NCBI GenBank assembly: GCA_025359245.1
Contig: JANYGW010000005.1
Location: 1-45,242 of the forward strand
Length of the DNA stretch: 45,242 nucleotides
Direction of reading: 5' to 3'
Origin: Massilia sp.
GTDB taxonomy: Bacteria > Pseudomonadota > Gammaproteobacteria > Burkholderiales > Burkholderiaceae_D
In this document: one piece after another, positions 24,804 to 34,217 of the stretch
Numbering within the stretch: position 1 is the first letter of the stretch
How the letters are laid out: every line of letters starts with the position of its first letter
The notes under the pieces: model-generated
Told to the model about the DNA's origin: nothing
Database searches by the model: none
Seen by the model: only the letters and a program-made list of their open reading frames with translations
Program-made: the position numbers and the translations under genes

Positions 24804-27800
24804 CTACTGCAGCGTGGCCTGGCTGCTGCCGGCGCCGTGCAGCTGGCTGTGCAAACGGAAGCCTTCGCGGATATTCTCGCGCAGCACGGCGCCCTTCCAC
24901 GGCTTGGTATAGAAGCGGTCGATCGCGCCGTGGTTGATCGCGGCCATGATCGGGGTCAGGTCGGCATACGCCGAGAGCATGATGCGGAAAGTGTCCGGAC
25001 ACAGGTTCTTGACCCGTTCCATGAATTCGGTCCCGCTCATCAAGGGCATGCACTGGTCGCACAGGATCACGTGCACCTTGTTGCGCGCCAGGATATCGAA
25101 GCCTTCGGCCGCGGTCTGCGCCGTCAGGATCCGGTAGCCGTCCTGCGCCAGGAAGTCCGACAGCACGTCGAGCATGAAGGCGTCGTCGTCGACGATCAAC
25201 AGGGTCTGCTGTCCGGCCAGCGTTTCGTCGACCGGCGCGGCCAACGATTTTCCTTCGGCCAGCATCATCTCGAATTCGGCCTCCGATACCGGCTTGCTGA
25301 AGTAATAGCCCTGCATCTCGTCGCAGCCGTGGCGCCGCAGATAGGCCAGCTGGGCATCGCGCTCGACGCCTTCGGCGATCACCTGCAGCTTGAGGCTGTG
25401 CGCCATGTTGATGATGGCCAGTACGATGGCCGCGTCGTCCGGGTTGCTGGTCACTTCGCGCACGAAGGCGATGTCGATCTTGAGCTTGTCGATCGGGAAG
25501 CGCTTCAGGTAGGCCAGGCTCGAATAGCCGGTGCCGAAGTCGTCGATCGAAATCTTGATCCCCAGCGCTTTCAGGTTGCGCAGCACCGTGATGGTATCTT
25601 CGGCGTTCGACATCAGCGAGCTTTCGGTCAGCTCGAGCTCGAGCAGTTCGGGCGCGATCTCGTGCACCTTGATTGCGTTGAGCACTTCCTCTTCCAGGCC
25701 GCCGAGGAAGAACTGCACGCCCGACACGTTCACCGACAGGTGCACCGGCCCGGTCTTCGACTTGCCCCATTTGCTGATCATGCGGCACGCTTCATTGAGT
25801 ACCCAGGTACCGACCGGCACGATCAAGCCGGTCTCCTCGAGGATAGGGATGAACAGCGCCGGCGAGACCATGCCATGGCCGGGCCGTTTCCAGCGGATCA
25901 GCGCCTCGGCGCCGCTGATCCGGCCCGAGCCGATATGCACCTTCGGCTGCAGGTACAGCACGAATTCCTGCTGGTCGATGGCGCGCCGCAGCGCGTTCTC
26001 CAGGTCCAGCCGCGCCAGCGACTGCGCGTTCATTTCGGCGGTGAAGAAGCGGAACGCGTCGCGCCCGGCTTCCTTGGCGCGGTACATGGCGGTGTCGGCG
26101 TACTTGATCAGGGTGTCGGCGTCGAGCCCGTCCTCGGGGTAGATCGTGATGCCGATGCTGGCCGTCACCGTCACCTCGTGCCCGCCCAGGTCGAACGGGC
26201 GGCGCAGCGATTCGCGGATCTTGTCGACCACCGCCAGCGCCGTCTGCGGTCCTTCGGGCAGCATCAGGATGGCGGCGAATTCGTCGCCGCCAAAGCGCCC
26301 GATGGTGTCGCGCACCCGCAGGCTGTCCACCAGCCGGCTGGCGAACTGGCGCAGCAGCTCGTCGCCGCACGGGTGGCCCAGCGTGTCGTTGATGTTCTTG
26401 AAGCGGTCGACATCGAGGAACAGCACGCCAACCGACCAGCGGTGCTCGGCGGCCTGCTCCAGCGAGCGTGTCAGCGCCGAATAGAACTGGCTGCGGTTGG
26501 GCAGCCCGGTCAGGGTATCGAAATGGGCCAGCTTGAGCAGGCGCAGCTCGGCTTCCTTGCGCTCGGTGATGTCGCGCGCCACCGCCACCAGGATCCAGCT
26601 GGCGCCCGAGCGCAGCGTGCGGCGCTGCACTTCGACCGCCACGCTGCTGCCGTCCTTGCGCTGCACCTGCAAGTCGGCCATCGCGCCCGACTGGTCGCCG
26701 GCCAGCAGCTTGTCGTACAGGTCCTGCAGGCGCTCGCGCTCAGGGCCGCTGGATGCGCTCGTGCCCAGTGCCAGGAAGTCGTCGCGCTCGTAGCCGAGCA
26801 TGCGGCAGGCGGTCGCGTTGACGTCGACGAAGGTCATGCCCGAGCGGTCGATCAGGAAGATGGCGTCGGCGGTGGCGTCCATTGCCGTGCGAAAGCGGCG
26901 CAGGTCCTCGTCGAGCCGGATGCGGGCGGTCATGTCGGCCGTCAGCTGCGCGTGGTGGCGCTTGATTTCCTCATACAGCAGCAGGTTTTCGTAGGCCACC
27001 GCGATCTGCGCGCTGACCGTCACCGCAACGCGTTCGTCGACTTCCGAAAAACCGCTGGCGCCGAGCTTGTCGACCAGGTACAGCCAGCCGTGCACGCGCT
27101 CGCGCGAAGCGATCGGCACGCCGAGGAAGGAATGGATGGGCGGATGGCCGTGCGGCAGGCCGATCGAGCGCGGGTCGCCGTCGACGCTGTCGATGCGCAC
27201 CGGCTGGCGCTTTTCGAGCAGGGTATTGAGCACGCCCACGCGCGGCGTGGCGGACACCACGCGCGCCTGGCGGTTTTCGCCGCACGAGGAAAAATACGAC
27301 AATTCGTCGGCGCCCTCGTCGAGCACCCCGATGCAGGCGTATTTCGAGACGCAGATATTCTGCGCCACCTTGCAGCCGATTTCGATCAGCGCGGCCGGGT
27401 CGCGCTCGGCGCCCAGCTCGATCCCCAGCTCGATCAGGGAGGTCAGGCGCAGGCTGACCGCCTGCAGGCTAGACAGCGAGCTGGAAAGCCGGTCCGTCAT
27501 CGAGGCCAGGTCGTGCGACGGCGCGGCCGGCGCCCCGCCGTCGTGCGAGGCCATGCGCGAGATCACGGCGCTGCTCGACTCGACTTCGACCAGGTATTCG
27601 GCCACCGTATTATCGATCAAGAACATGCGGTTCGCGTCCGACTCCACGTTGGCGAAATGCGGCAGCAGTTCCGGTGCGTTCATGCCGAGCGCCTCGTGCA
27701 CGGTGCGCAGGATCACGTCCGGGTCGGACGGCTTGGGCAGCACCCAGCGCACCCCGCAAGTCTCGGCCATGTGGATCGCTTCGCGCTCGCGGTAGGTGGC

Positions 27801-28445
27801 GGTATAGAAGATCACCGGCACCGCGGCGGTGGCCGGGTCGCTGTGCAGCCGGGTCACGAATTCGTAGCCGTCCATGTTCGGCATCAGGATGTCGGAGATG
27901 ATCAGGTCGGGCAGCTCCTGCTTCACCATCTTCAGCGCTTCGACGCCGCTCGGCGCTTCGAGCAGGCGGTGCCCGCCGTAGCCGAGCAGGGTAATGAGGA
28001 ATTCGCGGTTCAGGACGTGGTCGTCGACGATCAGGATGGTGGCGCGGCGCGCGGCGGGCGGCAGGTCCGGGGGATGCGCCGTGGCCAGGAAGGCCTCCAG
28101 TTCGGTCACGAAGCTGTCCGGTTCGATCGGCTTGCCGAGGTAACCGTCGAAGCCGGCCGCGAGCAGCCGCTCGCGGTCGCCCACCATGGCCAGCGCGGTC
28201 ACGGCCAGCACCGGGATGTGGCGCAGCTGCTCGTCCTTCTTCAGCGCCGCGACCACGCCATAGCCGTCCAGCTTGGGCAGGTGGATATCGCAGATGATCA
28301 GGTCGGGACGGGTCTCGCGCGCCGTCTGCACGCCGCTGATGCCGTCGATCGCCATCAAGGGGGTATGGCCGAACGCCGTCAGCAAATAGACCATCAACTC
28401 CATGTTGGTGGGGTTGTCTTCGATAATCAGGATCCGTGCAGACAC
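24804..28445 (-). CDS. Multi-receiver hybrid regulator: REC-REC-GAF-PAS-GGDEF-EAL-REC
   Basis: The protein has 1213 residues from GTG 28445, chosen for its strong AGGGGAG site; an ATG at 28490 without such a site is the alternative. Two receiver domains come first (ILIIEDN and CDIHLPKLDG; TILIVDD and SDILMPNMDG), then a GAF domain (about 330-500), a PAS domain (about 520-630), a GGDEF domain with intact GGDEF and an RVRD inhibitory-site motif five residues before it, an intact EAL domain (EALIRW, DDFGTGYS), and a third receiver at the extreme C-terminus (TLLIVDDD, CDQCMPLMSG). It should be soluble, phosphorylated by separate histidine kinases, and both make and break c-di-GMP. No kinase is adjacent. 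LapD, about 20 kb away, is one possible receiver of its signal. Confidence 0.88.
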   Translation of the reverse strand: MSARILIIEDNPTNMELMVYLLTAFGHTPLMAIDGISGVQTARETRPDLIICDIHLPKLDGYGVVAALKKDEQLRHIPVLAVTALAMVGDRERLLAAGFDGYLGKPIEPDSFVTELEAFLATAHPPDLPPAARRATILIVDDHVLNREFLITLLGYGGHRLLEAPSGVEALKMVKQELPDLIISDILMPNMDGYEFVTRLHSDPATAAVPVIFYTATYREREAIHMAETCGVRWVLPKPSDPDVILRTVHEALGMNAPELLPHFANVESDANRMFLIDNTVAEYLVEVESSSAVISRMASHDGGAPAAPSHDLASMTDRLSSSLSSLQAVSLRLTSLIELGIELGAERDPAALIEIGCKVAQNICVSKYACIGVLDEGADELSYFSSCGENRQARVVSATPRVGVLNTLLEKRQPVRIDSVDGDPRSIGLPHGHPPIHSFLGVPIASRERVHGWLYLVDKLGASGFSEVDERVAVTVSAQIAVAYENLLLYEEIKRHHAQLTADMTARIRLDEDLRRFRTAMDATADAIFLIDRSGMTFVDVNATACRMLGYERDDFLALGTSASSGPERERLQDLYDKLLAGDQSGAMADLQVQRKDGSSVAVEVQRRTLRSGASWILVAVARDITERKEAELRLLKLAHFDTLTGLPNRSQFYSALTRSLEQAAEHRWSVGVLFLDVDRFKNINDTLGHPCGDELLRQFASRLVDSLRVRDTIGRFGGDEFAAILMLPEGPQTALAVVDKIRESLRRPFDLGGHEVTVTASIGITIYPEDGLDADTLIKYADTAMYRAKEAGRDAFRFFTAEMNAQSLARLDLENALRRAIDQQEFVLYLQPKVHIGSGRISGAEALIRWKRPGHGMVSPALFIPILEETGLIVPVGTWVLNEACRMISKWGKSKTGPVHLSVNVSGVQFFLGGLEEEVLNAIKVHEIAPELLELELTESSLMSNAEDTITVLRNLKALGIKISIDDFGTGYSSLAYLKRFPIDKLKIDIAFVREVTSNPDDAAIVLAIINMAHSLKLQVIAEGVERDAQLAYLRRHGCDEMQGYYFSKPVSEAEFEMMLAEGKSLAAPVDETLAGQQTLLIVDDDAFMLDVLSDFLAQDGYRILTAQTAAEGFDILARNKVHVILCDQCMPLMSGTEFMERVKNLCPDTFRIMLSAYADLTPIMAAINHGAIDRFYTKPWKGAVLRENIREGFRLHSQLHGAGSSQATLQ

Positions 28446-28595
28446 AATTGCGCTCCCCTGTGATGGTCCGGTTTGTGCCGCGTTCGGCACCGAATATCAC
28501 CAATTCTCACGCCGGCGCGGACAATATTAATTGCCCATGGCAACGCTGTTCGCAATGACTGTATCACGCTTGAGGAAAATGTTGCTACACAAAAG

Positions 28596-29534
28596 TTAAC
28601 GCGTGCGCAAGGCAGCGATCTCGTCCATCAGGCGCGCCAGCACGCGCCGGTTGCGGCCCAGCGCGACATGGCCGACGCCGCCCAATTCAATGCAGCGCGC
28701 CCCCGTCAGCAAGCTCGACGTTTGCGGCGCGACGATGTTGTCGTGGTGCGTAAACAGCGTCGTGATCAGCGCGCGCGAAGCCGGCGTTTCGGCCGCCGCC
28801 AGCGCGCGCAGCCACCCGCTTTCCGGGGCGTCGGCAGTGCCGCTGCGGCGCATCTGGGCCGCGTTGCGGCCCACGCCGAAGCTGGCCAGGCTGGTGCCGT
28901 GATGCGGCGTGCCGAGTGTAAATACATGGGCAATCCGCGCCGCGCCGTGATCGCGCAAATAGGCGCGCGCCACCAGCCCGCCCATGCTGTGCGCGACGAT
29001 GATAACTTTTGGTTCGTTGGATTTTGAACACAGTGCCGCGCACGCGCGCGCCACCAGCGGCACATAGTCGTCGATCGCGCCCAGCACCGGCTCCAGGTCG
29101 AGCGTGGCGTGGCTGATGCGCGCCGCGTCCAGCAGCGGCGTCAGCTGGGCCCAGTAGCCGCTGTTGCAGCCATAGCCGTGCAGCAGCAGCACCGGCGGGT
29201 GCGCGCTGTCCGGATAGATCCGTTCGTACGCGCCGGCGCGGGGCATGAACCACGAGGTCTGCAGCAGCGTGGCGATGAATTCCTCGCCGAACAGGCGCAG
29301 CCCGGCCAGTGGGCGCAACCGGAACTGGGCCGGGGTCGCGCTGGCATGGCGCGCCGTGATGACGAAATTGTTGGCCGTGAGCGCCACCCGCAACAGCAGC
29401 AGCAGCGCGGCGCCGGCGGCCAGCGCCTGCCACCAGTGAGCGAGCACGCCGGTGCGCAGCAGCAGCGCCGCCAGCGCCGCCACGAACGCCGCCTGCGCCG
29501 CCAGCAGCAGGCGCAGCATCGATCGCGTGCTCAC
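28596..29534 (-). CDS. Membrane-anchored alpha/beta hydrolase (triacylglycerol lipase-like)
   Basis: The 312-residue protein has one or two N-terminal hydrophobic segments (about 8-26 and 34-50) and an alpha/beta-hydrolase domain: LLLHGYGCN (oxyanion region), AHSMGG with the nucleophile near residue 183, HHDNIVAP with the likely Asp, and GVGHVAL with the likely His. This fits LipA/EstA-type lipases. GTG 29534 has a GAGGA site, and the gene lies 10 bp after the GMC oxidoreductase stop, so it is the last gene of a three-gene operon. Lipids or esters are the probable substrate. Confidence 0.83.
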   Translation of the reverse strand: MSTRSMLRLLLAAQAAFVAALAALLLRTGVLAHWWQALAAGAALLLLLRVALTANNFVITARHASATPAQFRLRPLAGLRLFGEEFIATLLQTSWFMPRAGAYERIYPDSAHPPVLLLHGYGCNSGYWAQLTPLLDAARISHATLDLEPVLGAIDDYVPLVARACAALCSKSNEPKVIIVAHSMGGLVARAYLRDHGAARIAHVFTLGTPHHGTSLASFGVGRNAAQMRRSGTADAPESGWLRALAAAETPASRALITTLFTHHDNIVAPQTSSLLTGARCIELGGVGHVALGRNRRVLARLMDEIAALRTR

Positions 29535-29544
29535 CGCGTCCTCG

Positions 29545-31173
29545 TCACGCGACCAGGCGCGCGGCCGGCTTGCCGGTCAGCTCGTGCGCCAGGTCGCTGG
29601 CCAGGCGCGCCGTGATGCCGTAGATCGACAGCTGCGGATTGGCGCCGATCGAGGTCGGAAACAGCGAGCCGTCGTGCACCGACAGGTTGGACACGCCGTG
29701 GTAGCGGCCATTCGCACCCACCACGCCCTGGCGCTGGTCGTCGGCCATGGTGCAGCCGCCCATCACGTGGGCCGACACCACGCGCGTGATCAGTTCCTGG
29801 TACGGCAGCGCCGCGATGCCCTGCTTGGCCGCGGCCCAGCTGGTGTACGCCGCGGCCCGTTCATGCACCGGCTGCACCGACTTGGCGCCGGCGGCGAACT
29901 GGATCTCGGCCATCGACAGGTGCGCGCGCCGCACGCCGTCCCAGACGAACTGGCTGATCGGATAGTCCAGCACCGGCGAGCCGTCGGCCGCCAGCGCCAC
30001 GCTGCCGCCCGGCGAATCATGATGAAAGCCGTCGCGCAGCAGCGCCAGCAGCGCGTGCACATGGGGGAACTGCGCCATCGTCTCGGTGTGGGCCTTGCCG
30101 TAGCCGGCCATCGTGGTCGACAGCAGCAGCGGATGCAGCGGCGGCGCCTCGAGCTTGTAGCCGATCGGGCCGTCGATCGCCTGGGTCTCCATGAAATGGT
30201 CGGAATAGATCGTCTGCGGCGCGCCGGCATAGCCGTCCACGCGCTGCTCGAAGATCGCCGCCGAGATCACGGTCGGATGCAAGAAGGTGCGGGTGCCGAG
30301 CAAGCCGTGCGGATTGGGCGCGCGCGAACGCAGCAGCAGCGCCGGCGAATTGATCGCCCCACCCGCCACCACGAAGTGTCTGGCGCGCAGCGTCACCTTG
30401 CGCCCGCTGGCGGCCACGCCGGTGGCGTCGAGCGCCGTGCATTCGAGGCTGTCGACCTTGTCGCCCTTGAACAGCAGGCGCTGCGCGCGCGCGTGGGTCA
30501 GCAAGGTGGCGTCGTGGTTCAGCGCCGATGGTATCGTCGTCACCAGCATCGACTGCTTGGCGTTGGTCGGGCAGCCCATGCCGCAGTAGCCCAGGTTCCA
30601 GCAGCCCTTCACGTTGCGCATGATGGCCGCCGCCGGAATGCCCAGCTGCGCGGCGCCGCGCTTGAGCAGGTCGTTGTTTTCGTTGGGCGGCGTCAGCCAG
30701 GTCGACACGTTCAGGCGCTCTTCCATCATCAGGAACCAGGGCGCCAGCGCCTCGGGCGTGTAGCCGGCCAGGCCAAAGTTCTTGCGCCAGTACTCCAGCG
30801 TCGGGGTCGGCGTGCGAAAGCTCGACGTCCAGTTGACGGTGGTCGAACCGCCCACGGTGCGCCCCTGCAGGATGTTGATCGCCTTGTCGCGCGTCTTGCG
30901 CGCGGCCGATTCCTGGTACAGCGCCGGATACGCTTCGGCCTCGCGCATCTTGAAGTCCTTCGACGACTTGAGCGCGCCCTCTTCGACGATGATCACCTTC
31001 AGGCCCGACTTGGCCAGGATTTCGGCGCTCACGCCGCCGCCGGCGCCGCTGCCGATGATGACGACGTCGGCCTCGAAGGTGCGGTCCGACGTCAGCGTGG
31101 CACAGTCGGTGACCTTCCAGCCGGCCGCCAGGCCTGCTGCGATCGGGTCGGGGATAATGCTTTGCTTGCTCAT
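29545..31173 (-). CDS. GMC family FAD-dependent oxidoreductase (alcohol oxidase/dehydrogenase type)
   Basis: The 542-residue protein has the FAD-binding GSGAGGG (41-47) followed by IIVEEG, the family segment TVGGSTTVNW near residue 120, and the C-terminal GMC domain with SAHVMGGCTM (near 467) and GANPQLS. The C-terminal features resemble long-chain alcohol and cholesterol oxidases rather than choline dehydrogenase. It has no signal peptide of its own. It overlaps by 4 bp the gene of a Tat-exported gluconate-dehydrogenase-subunit-3-like protein, its probable partner. A long-chain alcohol substrate is inferred from context only. Confidence 0.85.
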   Translation of the reverse strand: MSKQSIIPDPIAAGLAAGWKVTDCATLTSDRTFEADVVIIGSGAGGGVSAEILAKSGLKVIIVEEGALKSSKDFKMREAEAYPALYQESAARKTRDKAINILQGRTVGGSTTVNWTSSFRTPTPTLEYWRKNFGLAGYTPEALAPWFLMMEERLNVSTWLTPPNENNDLLKRGAAQLGIPAAAIMRNVKGCWNLGYCGMGCPTNAKQSMLVTTIPSALNHDATLLTHARAQRLLFKGDKVDSLECTALDATGVAASGRKVTLRARHFVVAGGAINSPALLLRSRAPNPHGLLGTRTFLHPTVISAAIFEQRVDGYAGAPQTIYSDHFMETQAIDGPIGYKLEAPPLHPLLLSTTMAGYGKAHTETMAQFPHVHALLALLRDGFHHDSPGGSVALAADGSPVLDYPISQFVWDGVRRAHLSMAEIQFAAGAKSVQPVHERAAAYTSWAAAKQGIAALPYQELITRVVSAHVMGGCTMADDQRQGVVGANGRYHGVSNLSVHDGSLFPTSIGANPQLSIYGITARLASDLAHELTGKPAARLVA

Positions 31174-31694
31174 GCGAGTTCCTTCAATGGACCGGGATAG
31201 CCGATCGCGGCCCAGCTGGACGGGTCGGCATACCACGAGCCGATGATCAGGTCGTGCAGCGCGTGATACGCCGTTTGCAGCATGGCCAGGCGGTGGAAGC
31301 GCCACTCCTGCAGGAAAGCGCCGACCTGCGCGTCAGTGGCGTGGCTCCAGCCGCCCGATACGCCGGTCAGTACCCGCCGCGCCGGCGCCAGCGCCAGCAG
31401 GCCAAACAGGTCCTGCACTTCCTTCTGGGTGTTCAGCGGCAGGCCCAGGATGGCCTGGTGCACGCGGCCGGTGGTGGCCGACACCGCGGCCGCGCGCGCC
31501 CCCGCGTCGGCCGGCAGCGCCCCTTCCAGCATGGCCGGAATGATGGCGTCGAGCGCCGCTTTCGCTTCGCCGTCGAGCACGAAACGCTGCGGCGATCCGG
31601 GCGGATGAGTGTAGCGGTAGATGCCGCCGCCGGCGGCCAGGGTCAGCGCGGCGAGCGCGCCCACCTTTAAAAAGGTCCTGCGATTTGATGCCAT
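31170..31694 (-). CDS. Tat-exported gluconate 2-dehydrogenase subunit 3-like protein
   Basis: The 174-residue protein begins with a twin-arginine signal (SNRRTFLKVGALAALTLAAG) and continues with a helical domain like the small subunit of membrane gluconate dehydrogenases. Small subunits of this type carry their GMC partner through the Tat system and support its activity. ATG 31694 has an AGGAATC site. The stop overlaps the GMC gene start (ATGA). The divergent neighbour is the FFLEELYG-motif gene. Confidence 0.82.
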   Translation of the reverse strand: MASNRRTFLKVGALAALTLAAGGGIYRYTHPPGSPQRFVLDGEAKAALDAIIPAMLEGALPADAGARAAAVSATTGRVHQAILGLPLNTQKEVQDLFGLLALAPARRVLTGVSGGWSHATDAQVGAFLQEWRFHRLAMLQTAYHALHDLIIGSWYADPSSWAAIGYPGPLKELA

Positions 31695-31800
31695 GTCCCT
31701 GATTCCTTTTAATTTTTTTGTAGTGTACGCCAAAGCGGAAAGGGAGAATTGACTGGAAAGTAGAGTGATCCATCTACTCGTTTCTGGTAAAACGGTATCT

Positions 31801-32499
31801 ATGAAGAAAGAAATTCTCGTCCAAAAGCTGGCGCAGCAGCTCAAGCTGGTCGCCGCCGAGCGCCAGGCCGCCAAGCGCGAGCCGCAATTGCTGGCCGCGC
31901 GCGTCGCGCTCAAGCGCTACCAGTCGGCGCGCCTGGCGGTGACCCATGCGGACCTGCTGGCCAAGCCGAACACGCACGACGCGGCGCAGTTCTTCCTCGA
32001 AGAGCTGTACGGCGCGCACGACCTGAGCCAGCGCGACGTCGACCTCGAACGCATCATCCCGACCCTGCAGAAGATGCTCTCGTACGAATCGCTGCACACG
32101 ATCACTGAAGCGATCGTGCTCGACGCGCTGTCGGAGCGGCTCGACACGGCGATGGCGCGCGTGCTGGGGACCGAGTTCACGGAAGGCATGTACATCGCCG
32201 CCTACCGCACGTCGACCACGCGCGACGAGCGCGCGCAGCAGCTTGACCTGGTGCAGGAGCTGGGCGACTCGCTGTGCAAGCTGGTCAAGATACCGCTGCT
32301 GGCGGTGACGCTGACGATCATGAAGGCGCCGGCCCGGATCGCCGGGCTGGGCGACCTGCACGAATTTCTCGACCAGGGCTTTTCGACCTTCAAGCAGATG
32401 CGCGACCCGGCCGCCTTCGTCGCCACCATCGTCGGGCGCGAGCGGCGCGTGATGGCCAACATCCACGACGGCAAGAAAGACCCGTTCGACGTCATCTAG
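31801..32499 (+). CDS. FFLEELYG-motif protein of unknown function
   Basis: The 232-residue helical protein carries the motif AAQFFLEELYG (about 61-71), which I recall as the signature of an uncharacterised proteobacterial family. The N-terminal 60 residues are highly charged, and no TM or signal sequence is evident. ATG 31801 is used; an in-frame GTG at 31765 with a GGAAAG site would add 12 residues. It precedes the ynb-type operon by 171 bp on the same strand. Confidence 0.72.
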   Translation: MKKEILVQKLAQQLKLVAAERQAAKREPQLLAARVALKRYQSARLAVTHADLLAKPNTHDAAQFFLEELYGAHDLSQRDVDLERIIPTLQKMLSYESLHTITEAIVLDALSERLDTAMARVLGTEFTEGMYIAAYRTSTTRDERAQQLDLVQELGDSLCKLVKIPLLAVTLTIMKAPARIAGLGDLHEFLDQGFSTFKQMRDPAAFVATIVGRERRVMANIHDGKKDPFDVI

Positions 32500-32512
32500 C
32501 CACCACATGAAA

Positions 32513-32670
32513 CCGGGCTCAGACCACGGTTCCAGATGAAAGCGCGGCATCATATTCCGCTACTGCCGGTAGCAGCTTCCTTCCCTCCTCAGTTGTTCAT
32601 TCACAAACATAGACGCTTGTGAAAGACTGCGCTGCGTGGCGTGTATCTCACGCCCTTGGGAGAAGACCGA
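32513..32670 (+). promoter_or_regulatory. Upstream region of the ynb-type operon with dyad sites
   Basis: TTCACAA-N10-TTGTGAA (32600-32623) is a perfect 7-bp dyad about 50 bp before the ynbA start, a typical size for a regulator operator. A hairpin GGCGTG-TATCT-CACGCC (32638-32654) lies immediately before the ribosome site GGGAGAA. AACCG...CGGTT around 32512-32531 contains a GGGCTCAGACC relative of the intergenic element seen elsewhere. No promoter hexamers could be fixed. Confidence 0.45.
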
Positions 32671-33264
32671 ATGACCCTGTATGACTTGAAGCCCCGCTTC
32701 CAGAACCTGCTGCGCCCGCTCGCCCACGTGCTGTTCCGCGCCGGCATCACGGCCAACCAGGTGACCTGCAGCGCCATGTTCGCGTCCTTGGCCTGGGGCC
32801 TGTGGATGCTGCGGGCGCCCGCCAGCGCCTGGCCTTATCTGCTGCTGCCCCTGTTCCTGCTGCTGCGCATGGCCCTGAATGCCGTCGACGGCATGCTGGC
32901 GCGCGAATTCAAGCAGCAAAGCCACGCCGGCGCCATCCTCAACGAGGTCGGCGATGTGGTCTCCGACGCCGCCCTGTACGCGCCCTTCTTCGTGCTGCCC
33001 GGGGCCAGCCTGACGCTCGGCGCGGCCGTCCTCTTCCTGTCGCTGCTGACCGAGTTCGTCGGCGTGCTGGGCCATGTCACCGGCGCCGGACGCCGCTACG
33101 ATGGCCCGCTGGGCAAGAGCGACCGCGCGCTCGCGTTCGGGGCGCTGGCCCTGCTGTTCGGCGCCGGCGTGCCGCTCGCGCCCTGGTTCAATTTTCTATC
33201 CGCCGCGCTGTGCGTGCTGCTGGCCTGGACCTGCGTCAAGCGCGCCCGCAAAGCATTGCCGTGA
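32671..33264 (+). CDS. ynbA: CDP-alcohol phosphatidyltransferase family protein (YnbA-like)
   Basis: The 197-residue polytopic membrane protein matches E. coli YnbA as I recall it, starting MTLYxxKPxFQ and containing RMALNAxDGMLAR. The family motif DxxDGxxAR-x8-GxxxDxxxD reads N70xxD73G74xxA77R78-x8-G87xxxN91xxxD95, so two of four conserved Asp are Asn. Normal members transfer a phosphatidyl group from CDP-diacylglycerol to an alcohol. ATG 32671 has a GGGAGAA site. It is the first gene of an operon with a CDP-diacylglycerol synthase and an acyltransferase. The true acceptor alcohol is unknown. Confidence 0.87.
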   Translation: MTLYDLKPRFQNLLRPLAHVLFRAGITANQVTCSAMFASLAWGLWMLRAPASAWPYLLLPLFLLLRMALNAVDGMLAREFKQQSHAGAILNEVGDVVSDAALYAPFFVLPGASLTLGAAVLFLSLLTEFVGVLGHVTGAGRRYDGPLGKSDRALAFGALALLFGAGVPLAPWFNFLSAALCVLLAWTCVKRARKALP

Positions 33265-33287
33265 TCCCCTCGTTACCGGAGCCTGCC

Positions 33288-34208
<921 letters not shown>

Positions 34209-34217
34209 GGAGCCATC

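Noticed and set aside
21477..28463. Plus-strand open frame of more than 2300 codons opposite the two c-di-GMP genes
   Set aside because: It is the antisense shadow of two genes with clear GGDEF/EAL domains. High GC removes stop codons on the other strand; its translation is Gln/Arg/His/Ala-rich with no domain.
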